Positions 1-12,100 of a stretch of 64,000 nt of DNA are shown here, in pieces. Each line of letters starts with the position of its first letter. Position 1 is the stretch's first letter. The position numbers were made by a program, and so were the translations under genes. The notes under the pieces were generated by a model. That model saw only the letters and a program-made list of their open reading frames with translations, did not search any database and was not told where the DNA came from. The stretch comes from Xestospongia bergquistia (lineage: Eukaryota > Porifera > Demospongiae > Haplosclerida > Petrosiidae), in assembly GCA_963965975.1 (NCBI GenBank), contig OZ014422.1, positions 1,302,001 to 1,366,000 of the forward strand, read 5' to 3'.

Positions 1-149
1 ATGTGTCTCAGGAGTGCCAATGTGTTCAGACTCGACTGGAGTGGAGGAAACCAATGATCTATCCTTCTTAGGCATTTTGGAAGCTTTGATAAAGACCACG
101 CCTACATTAATCAAGCAACTCAGCCACTCCTCCATTTTCCAGCTGCATC

Positions 150-2517
150 ATGTTGTCAACTTTTCTTTGTTTCTTTTTTTACTGTAAGTCTTTTAGTTTA
201 TTTTGCTATTACTTGACTGCCTCTATTTTAGCAGTAACATCTTCTAGAGTTATTGAGGGACATGTCTATGTGTATCAGGGTAACCCTTACAACCATGGCC
301 CTCTTGCTACAGAACATTTGATACTGACAGAGACTTTGGACAGTAGTCCTGAACATATGTCAGGTATAATGCACATTATAGTAGTATTAATGGACATATG
401 TCAGGTATAATGCACATTATAGTAGTATTAATGGACATATGTCTGGTATAATGCACATTATAGTAGTATTAATGGACATATGTCTGGTATAATACACATT
501 ATAGTAGTATTAATGGACATATGTCTGGTATAATGCACATTATAGTATTAATGGACATATGTCTGGTATAATGCACATTATAGTAGTATTAATGGACATA
601 TGTCAGATATAATGCACATTATAGTAGTATTAATGGACATATGTCAGATATAATGCACATTATAGTATTAATGGACATATGTCAGATATAATGCACATTA
701 TAGTAGTATTAATGGACATATGTCAGATATAATGCACATTATAGTAGTATTAATGGACATATGTCAGATATAATACACATTATAGTAGTATTAATGGACA
801 TATGTCTGGTATAATACACATTATAGTAGTATTAATGGACATATGTCAGATATAATATACATTATAGTAGTATTAATGGACATATGTCAGATATAATACA
901 CATTATAGTAGTATTAATGGACATATGTCAGATATAATACACATTATAGTAGTATTAATGGACATATGTCAGATATAATGCACATTATAGTAGTATTAAT
1001 GGACATATGTCTGGTATAATGCACATTATAGTAGTATTAATGGACATATGTCTGGTATAATGCACATTATAGTAGTATTAATGGACATATGTCAGATATA
1101 ATGCACATTATAGTAGTATTAATGGACATATGTCAGATATAATGCACATTATAGTAGTATTAATGGACATATGTCAGATATAATACACATTGTAGTAGTA
1201 TTAATGGACATATGTCTGGTATAATACACATTATAGTAGTATTAATGGACATATGTCAGATATAATATACATTATAGTAGTATTAATGGACATATGTCAG
1301 ATATAATACACATTATAGTAGTATTAATGGACATATGTCAGATATAATATACATTATAGTAGTATTAATGGACATATGTCTGGTATAATACACATTATAG
1401 TAGTATTAATGGACATATGTCAGATATAATATACATTATAGTAGTATTAATGGACATATGTCAGATATAATACACATTATAGTAGTATTAATGGACATAT
1501 GTCAGATATAATGCACATTATAGTAGTATTAATGGACATATGTCAGATATAATGCACATTATAGTAGTATTAATGGACATATGTCTGGTATAATGCACAT
1601 TATAGTAGTATTAATGGACATATGTCTGGTATAATACACATTATAGTAGTATTAATGGACATATGTCAGATATAATGCACATTATAGTAGTATTAATGGA
1701 CATATGTCAGATATAATGCACATTATAGTAGTATTAATGGACATATGTCAGATATAATACACATTGTAGTAGTATTAATGGACATATGTCTGGTATAATA
1801 CACATTATAGTAGTATTAATGGACATATGTCAGATATAATATACATTATAGTAGTATTAATGGACATATGTCAGATATAATACACATTATAGTAGTATTA
1901 ATGGACATATGTCAGATATAATACACATTATAGTAGTATTAATGGACATATGTCAGATATAATGCACATTATAGTAGTATTAATGGACATATGTCAGATA
2001 TAATACACATTATACTAGTATTATATCAGATATAATACACATTATATCAACAATAGTGGTATCATAACTGTTGCTGATATTGGAATTATTTGTCCAAATA
2101 AAGTATGTGTTTACCTATCAATCAATGTCTTAAGATTATTGTTATAATTATTTAGTTTATTTTCCAACCACTACTGGTTCATATGTTCCTATTGTTTTTG
2201 TTCCTGGATTTAATGGATTTATCTATTCAGAGTGGTATTCTGACACCTTATCACAGCTTGCTAGTCATGGCTATATTGTTATTGGTATAGATTTAGGATA
2301 TCCAGCAAACACAAACAATTTAAAAGAGAAAGATTATGTCAATAAAAATGATGCAGTAATTACAGCTGAACCTGAACGAATGTTTAAAGCTATCAATTGG
2401 GTAAATGAACAGTACATAATATAAAATGATCAGTACATAATATACAATGATAGTACATAATATACAATGAACAATACATAATATACAATGATCAATGCAT
2501 AATATACAATGATCAGT

Positions 2518-2573
<56 letters not shown>

Positions 2574-2624
2574 ATCAGTGCATAATATATAATGATCAAT
2601 ACATATGATCAATACAATGATCAG

Positions 2625-2698
<74 letters not shown>

Positions 2699-3488
2699 AC
2701 CTGATTTGGAAAAAGGGACCACTTCTGTCAAAACATTTGTGATCTCGCTTTTGAACAAACTACTGTTAAAACATCTTAAACATCTCGGTTTTGTATACAT
2801 ACAGTTGATACATATGCATAACTATTCTACATGTATGCAAAACTGTTTTTTGTTATGTATTAACAGTGTTTTTTCCACAAATCAGGTCACAAATGTTGTG
2901 ACAGAAGTGGTCCCTTTTTGTAAATCAGGTCACATATATATATACAATGATCAGTGCATAATATATAATGATAGTACATAATATTATATAATGAACAGAG
3001 TCATTTTGTTATTATAGCTTAGTCATCATCTTAATCAAGATGTTCTGGTACTTCATGGTTTTCCGACCATCAAAGCTAACTGGACTCTGTTAGGTCTTTC
3101 TAGTCACTCTGCAGGTGCTGATTCTATTTTGAAAGTTGTGGAACAAAACAAAACAATAGCTAAGGTCCATAAAGAATAGTTAGAAGGTGTATATAATGCA
3201 TGATGTCTCATTGTAGGCAATAGTATTTTTAGAGCCGGTCAGTTTCAACTTTTTAAACCCTCTCAATTACTCTCTTCCGGCGTTATCTTTTGGTGCACAA
3301 TACTCTGAAGATTTTCCAAAATGTATTATTCCTGGTTTTAGTTATCAACACTTCTATAAGATGCTTCAATGTCCTAAAATCCTTATGAATGCAACTGTAA
3401 GTAATAACACTAAACATCTCATATGATATTTAGATTATACTATAGGGATTTGGACATTGTGATATACTGAATGAAATTAACTGGAAAA
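150..3488 (+). CDS. Secreted alpha/beta-hydrolase, copy 1 (3'-incomplete)
   Basis: Exons by splice signals and phase: 150-183, 232-363, 2156-2400, 3018-3164, 3217-3396, 3446-3488. The start gives a hydrophobic signal peptide ([12 protein letters not shown]). Exon 3 carries the [12 protein letters not shown] strand and oxyanion region. Exon 4 carries the nucleophile elbow SSHSAG (Ser about 168), and exon 6 the catalytic-His motif GFGHCD (His about 250). Family: serine alpha/beta-hydrolases of the chlorophyllase / PAF-acetylhydrolase-like group, so an extracellular esterase or lipase is likely; the substrate is unknown. The copy is nearly identical to the gene at 4788-8203 but lacks its last exon: after the exon 6 donor the sequence runs into minisatellite. 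Exon 6 ends in codons W-K rather than W-E. It may be a truncated duplicate, or the front half of a fused transcript. The intron 4 donor (AAG|gtccat) is weak but identical in both copies. Confidence 0.7.
352..2047 (+). repeat. 41-bp minisatellite array 1 (intron 2, hydrolase copy 1)
   Basis: About 41 head-to-tail units of 41 bp (some 38 bp, missing one GTA). Each has the core GGACATATGTC, then TGG or AGA, then TATAATRCACATTATAG. The first unit straddles the exon 2 / intron 2 boundary: its CATATGTCAG is coding and the following gtataat is the donor. Variants differ mainly at TCTGGT, TCAGAT and TGCAC/TACAC. Confidence 0.95.
2519..2694. repeat. TA microsatellites around a TIR element insertion site
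   Basis: Long (TA)n runs at 2521-2570 and 2632-2694, mixed with short degenerate 'caatgatcagtacataatata' repeats from about 2408. The same block recurs in copy 2 at 6948-7121. Reading frames predicted here (poly Tyr-Ile) are artefacts of the repeat. Confidence 0.9.
2695..2934. mobile_element. 240-bp TIR element (MITE), copy 1
   Basis: Termini TGTGACCTGATTT and its inverse AAATCAGGTCACA extend into imperfect inverted repeats of about 50 bp that include AAAAGGGACCACTTCTGTC. Flanks are TA-rich, fitting TA target-site duplication (Tc1/mariner-type, an inference). It has no coding capacity. It lies in intron 3 of hydrolase copy 1. Confidence 0.8.
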
Positions 3489-3520
3489 GTAAGCTGTAAT
3501 GACAAATGGCACAGTACTTA

Positions 3521-4535
3521 GAGTATATATAATGCACATTATAGTATTAATGGACATATGTCAGATATAATGCACATTATAGTAGTATTAATGGACATAT
3601 GTCAGATATAATGCACATTATAGTAGTATTAATGGACATATGTCAGATATAATACACATTATAGTAGTATTAATGGACATATGTCTGGTATAATACACAT
3701 TATAGTAGTATTAATGGACATATGTCAGATATAATATACATTATAGTAGTATTAATGGACATATGTCAGATATAATACACATTATAGTAGTATTAATGGA
3801 CATATGTCAGATATAATGCACATTATAGTAGTATTAATGGACATATGTCTGGTATAATGCACATTATAGTAGTATTAATGGACATATGTCTGGTATAATA
3901 CACATTATAGTAGTATTAATGGACATATGTCAGATATAATGCACATTATAGTAGTATTAATGGACATATGTCAGATATAATGCACATTATAGTAGTATTA
4001 ATGGACATATGTCAGATATAATACACATTATAGTAGTATTAATGGACATATGTCTGGTATAATACACATTATAGTAGTATTAATGGACATATGTCAGATA
4101 TAATATACATTATAGTAGTATTAATGGACATATGTCAGATATAATACACATTATAGTAGTATTAATGGACATATGTCAGATATAATACACATTATAGTAG
4201 TATTAATGGACATATGTCAGATATAATGCACATTATAGTAGTATTAATGGACATATGTCTGGTATAATGCACATTATAGTAGTATTAATGGACATATGTC
4301 TGGTATAATGCACATTATAGTAGTATTAATGGACATATGTCAGATATAATGCACATTATAGTAGTATTAATGGACATATGTCAGATATAATACACATTGT
4401 AGTAGTATTAATGGACATATGTCTGGTATAATACACATTATAGTAGTATTAATGGACATATGTCAGATATAATATACATTATAGTAGTATTAATGGACAT
4501 ATGTCAGATATAATGCACATTATAGTAGTATTAAT
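3521..4535 (+). repeat. 41-bp minisatellite array 2 (between hydrolase copies)
   Basis: About 25 units of the same 41-bp repeat. They start directly after intron 6 of hydrolase copy 1 and end about 250 bp before copy 2's start codon. It is the junction material of the tandem duplication. Confidence 0.95.
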
Positions 4536-4787
4536 GTTGCCTTGGTTACTATTTAATGAAAGGGGCACATCAAGTGCCTACTCTAATTGTTGCACAGTAT
4601 AATTATTATTTTAATATATTATTTACTGTGCTTACTGAATGTGTCTCAGGAGTGGCAATGTGTTCAGACTCGACTGGAGTGGAGGAAACCAATGATCTAT
4701 CCTTCTTAGGCATTTTGGAAGCTTTGATAAAGACCACGCCTACATTAATCAAGCAACTCAGCCACTCCTCCATTTTCCAGCTGCATC

Positions 4788-6944
4788 ATGTTGTCAACTT
4801 TTCTTTGTTTCTTTTTTTACTGTAAGTCTTTTAGTTTATTTTGCTATTACTTGACTGCCTCTATTTTAGCAGTAACATCTTCTAGAGTTATTGAGGGACA
4901 TGTCTATGTGTATCAGGGTAACCCTTACAACCATGGCCCTCTTGCTACAGAACATTTGATACTGACAGAGACTTTGGACAGTAGTCCTGAACATATGTCA
5001 GGTATAATGCACATTATAGTAGTATTAATGGACATATGTCAGGTATAATGCACATTATAGTAGTATTAATGGACATATGTCAGGTATAATACACATTATA
5101 GTAGTATTAATGGACATATGTCTGGTATAATGCACATTATAGTAGTATTAATGGACATATGTCTGGTATAATGCACATTATAGTATTAATGGACATATGT
5201 CTGGTATAATGCACATTATAGTAGTATTAATGGACATATGTCAGATATAATGCACATTATAGTAGTATTAATGGACATATGTCAGATATAATGCACATTA
5301 TAGTATTAATGGACATATGTCAGATATAATGCACATTATAGTAGTATTAATGGACATATGTCAGATATAATGCACATTATAGTAGTATTAATGGACATAT
5401 GTCTGGTATAATACACATTATAGTAGTATTAATGGACATATGTCTGGTATAATGCACATTATAGTATTAATGGACATATGTCTGGTATAATGCACATTAT
5501 AGTAGTATTAATGGACATATGTCAGATATAATGCACATTATAGTAGTATTAATGGACATATGTCAGATATAATGCACATTATAGTATTAATGGACATATG
5601 TCAGATATAATGCACATTATAGTAGTATTAATGGACATATGTCAGATATAATGCACATTATAGTAGTATTAATGGACATATGTCAGATATAATACACATT
5701 ATAGTAGTATTAATGGACATATGTCTGGTATAATACACATTATAGTAGTATTAATGGACATATGTCAGATATAATATACATTATAGTAGTATTAATGGAC
5801 ATATGTCAGATATAATACACATTATAGTAGTATTAATGGACATATGTCAGATATAATACACATTATAGTAGTATTAATGGACATATGTCAGATATAATGC
5901 ACATTATAGTAGTATTAATGGACATATGTCTGGTATAATGCACATTATAGTAGTATTAATGGACATATGTCTGGTATAATACACATTATAGTAGTATTAA
6001 TGGACATATGTCAGATATAATGCACATTATAGTAGTATTAATGGACATATGTCAGATATAATGCACATTATAGTAGTATTAATGGACATATGTCAGATAT
6101 AATACACATTGTAGTAGTATTAATGGACATATGTCTGGTATAATACACATTATAGTAGTATTAATGGACATATGTCAGATATAATATACATTATAGTAGT
6201 ATTAATGGACATATGTCAGATATAATACACATTATAGTAGTATTAATGGACATATGTCAGATATAATATACATTATAGTAGTATTAATGGACATATGTCT
6301 GGTATAATACACATTATAGTAGTATTAATGGACATATGTCAGATATAATATACATTATAGTAGTATTAATGGACATATGTCAGATATAATGCACATTATA
6401 GTAGTATTAATGGACATATGTCAGATATAATACACATTATAGTAGTATTATATCAGATATAATACACATTATATCAACAATAGTGGTATCATAACTGTTG
6501 CTGATATTGGAATTATTTGTCCAAATAAAGTATGTGTTTACCTATCAATCAATGTCTTAAGATTATTGTTATAATTATTTAGTTTATTTTCCAACCACTA
6601 CTGGTTCATATGTTCCTATTGTTTTTGTTCCTGGATTTAATGGATTTATCTATTCAGAGTGGTATTCTGACACCTTATCACAGCTTGCTAGTCATGGCTA
6701 TATTGTTATTGGTATAGATTTAGGATATCCAGCAAACACAAACAATTTAAAAGAGAAAGATTATGTCAATAAAAATGATGCAGTAATTACAGCTGAACCT
6801 GAACGAATGTTTAAAGCTATCAATTGGGTAAATGAACAGTACATAATATAAAATGATCAGTACATAATATACAATGATAGTACATAATATACAATGAACA
6901 ATACATAATATACAATGATCAATACATAATATACAATGATCAGT

Positions 6945-6998
<54 letters not shown>

Positions 6999-7049
6999 AT
7001 CAGTGCATAATATATAATGATCAATACATATGATCAATACAATGATCAG

Positions 7050-7125
<76 letters not shown>

Positions 7126-8203
7126 ACCTGATTTGGAAAAAGGGACCACTTCTGTCAAAACATTTGTGATCTCGCTTTTGAACAAACTACTGTTAAAACA
7201 TCTTAAACATCTCGGTTTTGTATACATACAGTTGATACATATGCATAACTATTCTACATGTATGCAAAACTGTTTTTTGTTATGTATTAACAGTGTTTTT
7301 TCCACAAATCAGGTCACAAATGTTGTGACAGAAGTGGTCCCTTTTTGTAAATCAGGTCACATATATATATACAATGATCAGTGCATAATATATAATGATA
7401 GTACATAATATTATATAATGAACAGAGTCATTTTGTTATTATAGCTTAGTCATCATCTTAATCAAGATGTTCTGGTACTTCATGGTTTTCCGACCATCAA
7501 AGCTAACTGGACTCTGTTAGGTCTTTCTAGTCACTCTGCAGGTGCTGATTCTATTTTGAAAGTTGTGGAACAAAACAAAACAATAGCTAAGGTCCATAAA
7601 GAATAGTTAGAAGGTGTATATAATGCATGATGTCTCATTGTAGGCAATAGTATTTTTAGAGCCGGTCAGTTTCAACTTTTTAAACCCTCTCAATTACTCT
7701 CTTCCGGCGTTATCTTTTGGTGCACAATACTCTGAAGATTTTCCAAAATGTATTATTCCTGGTTTTAGTTATCAACACTTCTATAAGATGCTTCAATGTC
7801 CTAAAATCCTTATGAATGCAACTGTAAGTAATAGCACTAAACGTCTTATATGATATTTAGATTATACTATAGGGATTTGGACATTGTGATATACTGAATG
7901 AAATTAACTGGGAAAGTAAGCTGTAATGACAAGTGGCACGGTATTTAGAGCATATGACTATATTATTAGCATCTTATCTATTAGTCTCTACTTTCTATTC
8001 CAAATGTAGCTTGTCATATAATTCATTTCTGTAAGACAGTCAAGGAGAATGATCGCGTTTTTTATCGTACATTTCTTGCTGGAATAACGAGTGCCTTATT
8101 TGGTACTTATTTACAAGGCAATGAGAATATGTTAACTTTTATCACACAAATCTCAAATATTCCAGCTGCTTTGGGTGACTTTCAGTACAATGTACAATGT
8201 TGA
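4788..8203 (+). CDS. Secreted alpha/beta-hydrolase, copy 2 (complete)
   Basis: Seven exons: 4788-4821, 4870-5001, 6583-6827, 7445-7591, 7644-7823, 7873-7915, 8010-8203. Together they make 975 nt, or 324 aa plus TGA. Phases join without a stop (1,1,0,0,0,1). The signal peptide is residues 1 to about 14. The oxyanion strand VPGFNGF is near residue 71, the nucleophile Ser168 is in SSHSAG (first Gly of the usual GxSxG replaced by Ser-His), a possible acid is in AIVFLEP (about 192), and the His is in GFGHCD (about 250). The chlorophyllase/PAF-AH-like group hydrolyses ester bonds; secretion suggests digestion or modification of external lipids or esters. Exon 7 is alpha-helical in character and present only in this copy. 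Intron 2 is filled by minisatellite, and intron 3 holds TA repeats and a TIR element. The paralogue upstream starts 4638 bp earlier. Confidence 0.8.
4990..6472 (+). repeat. 41-bp minisatellite array 3 (intron 2, hydrolase copy 2)
   Basis: About 36 units. It begins on the exon 2 donor exactly as array 1 does. The first three units keep CAG|gtataat; later ones carry TCTGGT or CAGATA. The order of unit variants largely repeats that of array 1, with internal gains and losses. Confidence 0.95.
7122..7361. mobile_element. 240-bp TIR element (MITE), copy 2
   Basis: This is the copy carried along by the tandem duplication, in intron 3 of hydrolase copy 2. It is essentially identical to the element at 2695. 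Confidence 0.8.
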
Positions 8204-8589
8204 CATGGCAACTGTTTCTTTTGGTGGTCAAGCTGTATTAAAAAATAAGCCAATTTTTTATTTGCTTTTAATGTAATCCTTTAGTTATATTTAAAATAAA
8301 TACTTAACAAACTAATAAAGTCATTGTACAGTTTTTATAAATTGATTAATTGTTAGTTTATTTGTAATTAATTTGTTAACTAATTAATTATTTTGTTAAC
8401 TATCTATCAGATTGTTTTTGCTAATCATCCTTCTAAAAATCAATATTGAAAATGACAAGAAAAACTGTTAGTGTATATATTTTTATTATTAATTTGGTTA
8501 ATTTGTATTTTATTGTTTCTTAAGCCAATATTGAAAGTAACAATTGCTTTTAACACCATATTATTGTTATATTATGTTTTATTGACAAT
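8204..8589. other. AT-rich intergenic; decayed promoter-like copy of the 1215-aa gene
   Basis: There is no gene. From about 8400 the sequence (ctatcagattgtttttg..., ...taacaccatattattg, then ttgacaatatggatgaact) is recognisably related to 8930-9119 and 12900-13210. It is therefore a duplicated 5' flank of the large membrane-protein gene. Confidence 0.6.
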
Positions 8590-8915
8590 ATGGATGAACT
8601 ACATCTGTTAATGTGGCTGTTACTTCTCATTGTATCTACTGTACCATTGGGACAGTATGTTATTCGTGTACCAGCTGCAAACAAGGCAGATTCTGACACT
8701 GTTCAAGATTACCTCTGTGGCAATGGTTCTCATTTCTTACAATCTTTATTCTCTCATCCTCTGTACCTCACTACCTTGTACCTGGACCCTTCTATCTGGT
8801 TATAAATAGCATTAATGTAACAATTGTCGGTGACAGTCATTCAAAGCTGTTCATGTCTCAACAACAATGTCAATATGGTAATTTATCAGTTGCTTTGAAT
8901 AAACAGTTTTCTCAC
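8590..8915 (+). pseudogene. 5' fragment of a paralogue of the 1215-aa membrane protein
   Basis: It starts MDELHLLMWLLLLIVSTVPL, a signal peptide, and then matches residues about 14-50 of the intact neighbour (GQYVI.VPA.NKADS.T.QDYLCGNGS). A deletion of about 10 bases after LLQS shifts the frame and gives a stop at 8805. Shifted-frame similarity continues to about 8900, then ends. Only the N-terminal tenth of the gene is present. Confidence 0.8.
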
Positions 8916-9119
8916 AGAACAATTCATTATTTTGTTTACTGTATATCAGATTATTTTTGTTAGTTGTTGTTTAAAAAAATCAATACTGAAAATAAACAGA
9001 TAAAGTGTTATCCATCTCACTTTTTAATTTGTATGTTATCAATTTTCTTAAATTTCCTGAAATTGATAAATGTGGTTATTTAAGAAACTGCTTTCTTCTC
9101 ATTTTTCATCCATTTCACA

Positions 9120-12100
9120 ATGAACATACTAGCATCCATGTTACTTCTCATTGTATCTGCTGTACCATCAGGACAGTATGTCATTAAGGTACCAGCTAGA
9201 AACAAGGCAGATTCTAACACTCTTCAAGATTACCTCTGTGGCAATGGTTCTCGTCTCCTTCAATCAGATACAGTCCTTGTTCTCTCATCCTCTGTACCTC
9301 ACTACTTTGCACCTGGACCCTTCTGTCTGGTTAAAAATATTACCAATATAACAATTGTCAGTGATAACTCTGTCAAAGTTGCTCATATTATTTGTCACAA
9401 TGACACTGTTCCTACTAGAGGGATTGGTTTCATCAACATATCTGGACTATACCTGTACAACATTCATATTCATCAATGTGGAGGCATACTTAGCACAGCT
9501 GCTATTTCTAATAACACATGGTTTTATTATCCAATAGGACTATCTGCTGTTTTATTATTCCATCATTGTAATGAACTCCATATATCTAATGTATCTATTG
9601 ATGGAGGATATTATGGATATGCTATAATTGCTATTGATGTGTATGGAGAAACTATATTCTATAATATAACAGTGACTGATTCTACTGTTTGCTCATTACA
9701 ACAACTCAAATTGGTTAGTTCATTTTGTTCTGGTAGTGGATTATTCTTTCTCTTTATTGATGAATCTGATGAGTTACAGAGTAGGTCCCTTTTAATCAAG
9801 AGGTCAACAATATCAAGGAATGTCAATCAATATTTGTGGGGACAAAATCCAATTGATGATCTTCAGTTTAGTTTACAACAAGTAGCAGTATTTGGTGCTG
9901 GAGGACTGACTATCATATTTAGTGGGTCTTCATATAAAAATGGAGATGTTGTATTGGAATCTAATGAAGTGAGTAGTAATAGTGGAGACATAGCTGGTGG
10001 TTGTTTAGTACTATATTTCAATACAATATCTTCTACTCTCCCTAGTTTATGGTTTAATACTACCTCATCAATAATTAACTTTTATAATAACTCAGTTACA
10101 GGTACATATCGAGCTAGAGGTGGAGGTGTTGCAATATATGTCATCATTGATACTATCCCTACTATAGAAACTAGATTGACTATAACTTTTAATCACATTA
10201 AATTCTTCAACAATACCAAAGCTGATTATGGAGGTGCTGTATTCATTCAACTACCTTATATTTCTCATGTTTTTACAACAATATATTTGTATAAAACAGT
10301 ATGGGTCTTTAATGAAGCAGAAGTAGGTGGGTCTGCATTGTATATTCAAGCAAATAAACATGTTCCATGGACTGATGACAATTATAATATTTCTGTGATA
10401 CTTTCAGATACTTGGGCAACAACCAATGGACCAAGATCATTGTCATTAAATAGTTTTAACACTGGGTCAATATTTGAGTTTCATTATGTTCACACAGTTT
10501 TTATAAAACAACATGATACTGGTATAAGCAATTATTTTGATGGTAATTCTCAGTCTGTTCTAGTTGCAGTGAATAGTAATCTGTTTATACAAGGAAATGT
10601 GACATTTCATTACAATTATGCTAAAACTGGCTCCAGCATTCGCCTTGAATCACTATCACATGTTACATTTCAAGCACCAGTTGAAATCCATTTTCATCGT
10701 GACATAAATTTTCCACCAGGAGGAGCAATAACAGCACTTGGACAATCTTATGGTGGCTACACAGATTGTCCTGTATCACTTCAAACAAATTCGACAAATA
10801 ACATAACGATTTATTTTCACAAAGGAAATCAAGAAGGCAACTACTTTCTTTACTCTGATAGACTACACAATTGTAAACTCGAATTATTTTATCATTTTAA
10901 AAACCTACTGTCAGAAATATCATCACCACCTACAGTATTACAACTGTGTGATAAAAATAATTCTAACAAAATTTTTACCTATCCTGGAAAAGCCGTTGTA
11001 CTTTCTGTTATTGCAGAGAATTTCCAAAGAAATGCAACCCTAACAAAGATGTTTGTTATTTTAGACCATTCAGCCATGGATTACGGCTGGATTATTAGTA
11101 AGAAAGATCAAACCACATTATTACATGATATTACATGTACAAATGTAAGTTTCAGGCTGTTTTGTATGATACCACCATCTAGCAGAGTATGTAAAGTGTA
11201 TTTGACAGTTCATGAAGGATCCATTGAATTGGCCCTTCATGTTGTCATGATGCTTTGTCCTTTTGGTTTCTCTCATATTAATGGAACCTGTGTATGTGAC
11301 TCTTTTATTATTACTCAAAAGATAGCTAGCATATGTAATATTGATACAACAAGTATAACAATTTCAAGTGGAAAGTGGCTTGGACATATTCAAAATATCA
11401 CCTATGGTTTTGCTTCTGTTTGTCCTACAGGATATTGTATTAGTAACCTCATAGATATTGATATGACAAGGAAAGACTATATATGTCATCCAAACAGGAG
11501 AGGAACACTCTGTGGAGATTGTGTAGAAGGTTACAGCATTGTGTTAGGATCTGATGACTGTCAACGTTGTCACTCAAACTTGTTTTTGTTACTCATTATA
11601 GTATTTGGTGTTGCAGGAATAGCAGTCGTTTTTATCTTGTTCTGTCTTCGTATCACCATTTCCAGTAAGGTCTTAGGAGGGATTGTCTTCTTTGCTAACA
11701 TGACAGAGGTTAGTCTTCGAGATTCTCTCACAGAAGGTCACATGTATGGACACATTTTAAACATAATATTTTCCTTACTTAATCTCAATTTGGGATTTAG
11801 AGTATGTTTCTTTAAAGGAATGACAGCTCTCTACAAGACAGCTCTCCAGTTTGTTTTTCCTGTCTATTTGTGGTTAATTGTAGTAGCTCTTGTTCTGTTG
11901 AGCAGGTTCTCTACTAGAATTGCAAACTTAACTTCTCATTCTTCCATACAAGTTCTAGCTACCTTATTTTATTTGTCATTTGCTAAACTGTTACTCACAG
12001 TTATAGATATCTTCACATCAGTAACCATCCAAACACCACAAGGTGACTACACTGTATGGTACATTGATGGTAATGTTCACTATTGGAAAGACACTGGACA

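Larger units (their letters stand above)
1..7960 (+). repeat. Direct tandem duplication of the hydrolase locus
   Basis: Bases 1 to about 3520 reappear from 4639 to about 7960 with very few substitutions; the only large length change is in the arrays and TA repeats. Unit spacing at the 5' end is 4638 bp. Similarity ends at about 3520 in copy 1, where 'agagtatata' meets minisatellite, against 'agagcatatgac' in copy 2. The left end lies outside the window. The duplication looks recent. A mis-assembled pair of haplotypes is the main alternative. Confidence 0.9.

Noticed and set aside
4556..4825. 89-aa ORF upstream of hydrolase copy 2
   Set aside because: It overlaps the signal-peptide exon in another frame; the 4788 start is supported by signal peptide and splice phase.
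352..6472. CRISPR-like array
   Set aside because: Units are contiguous 41-bp copies without unique spacers; it is a minisatellite.
2320..7227. ORFs rich in Tyr-Ile (MYIYIYIY...)
   Set aside because: They are translations of TA microsatellite.
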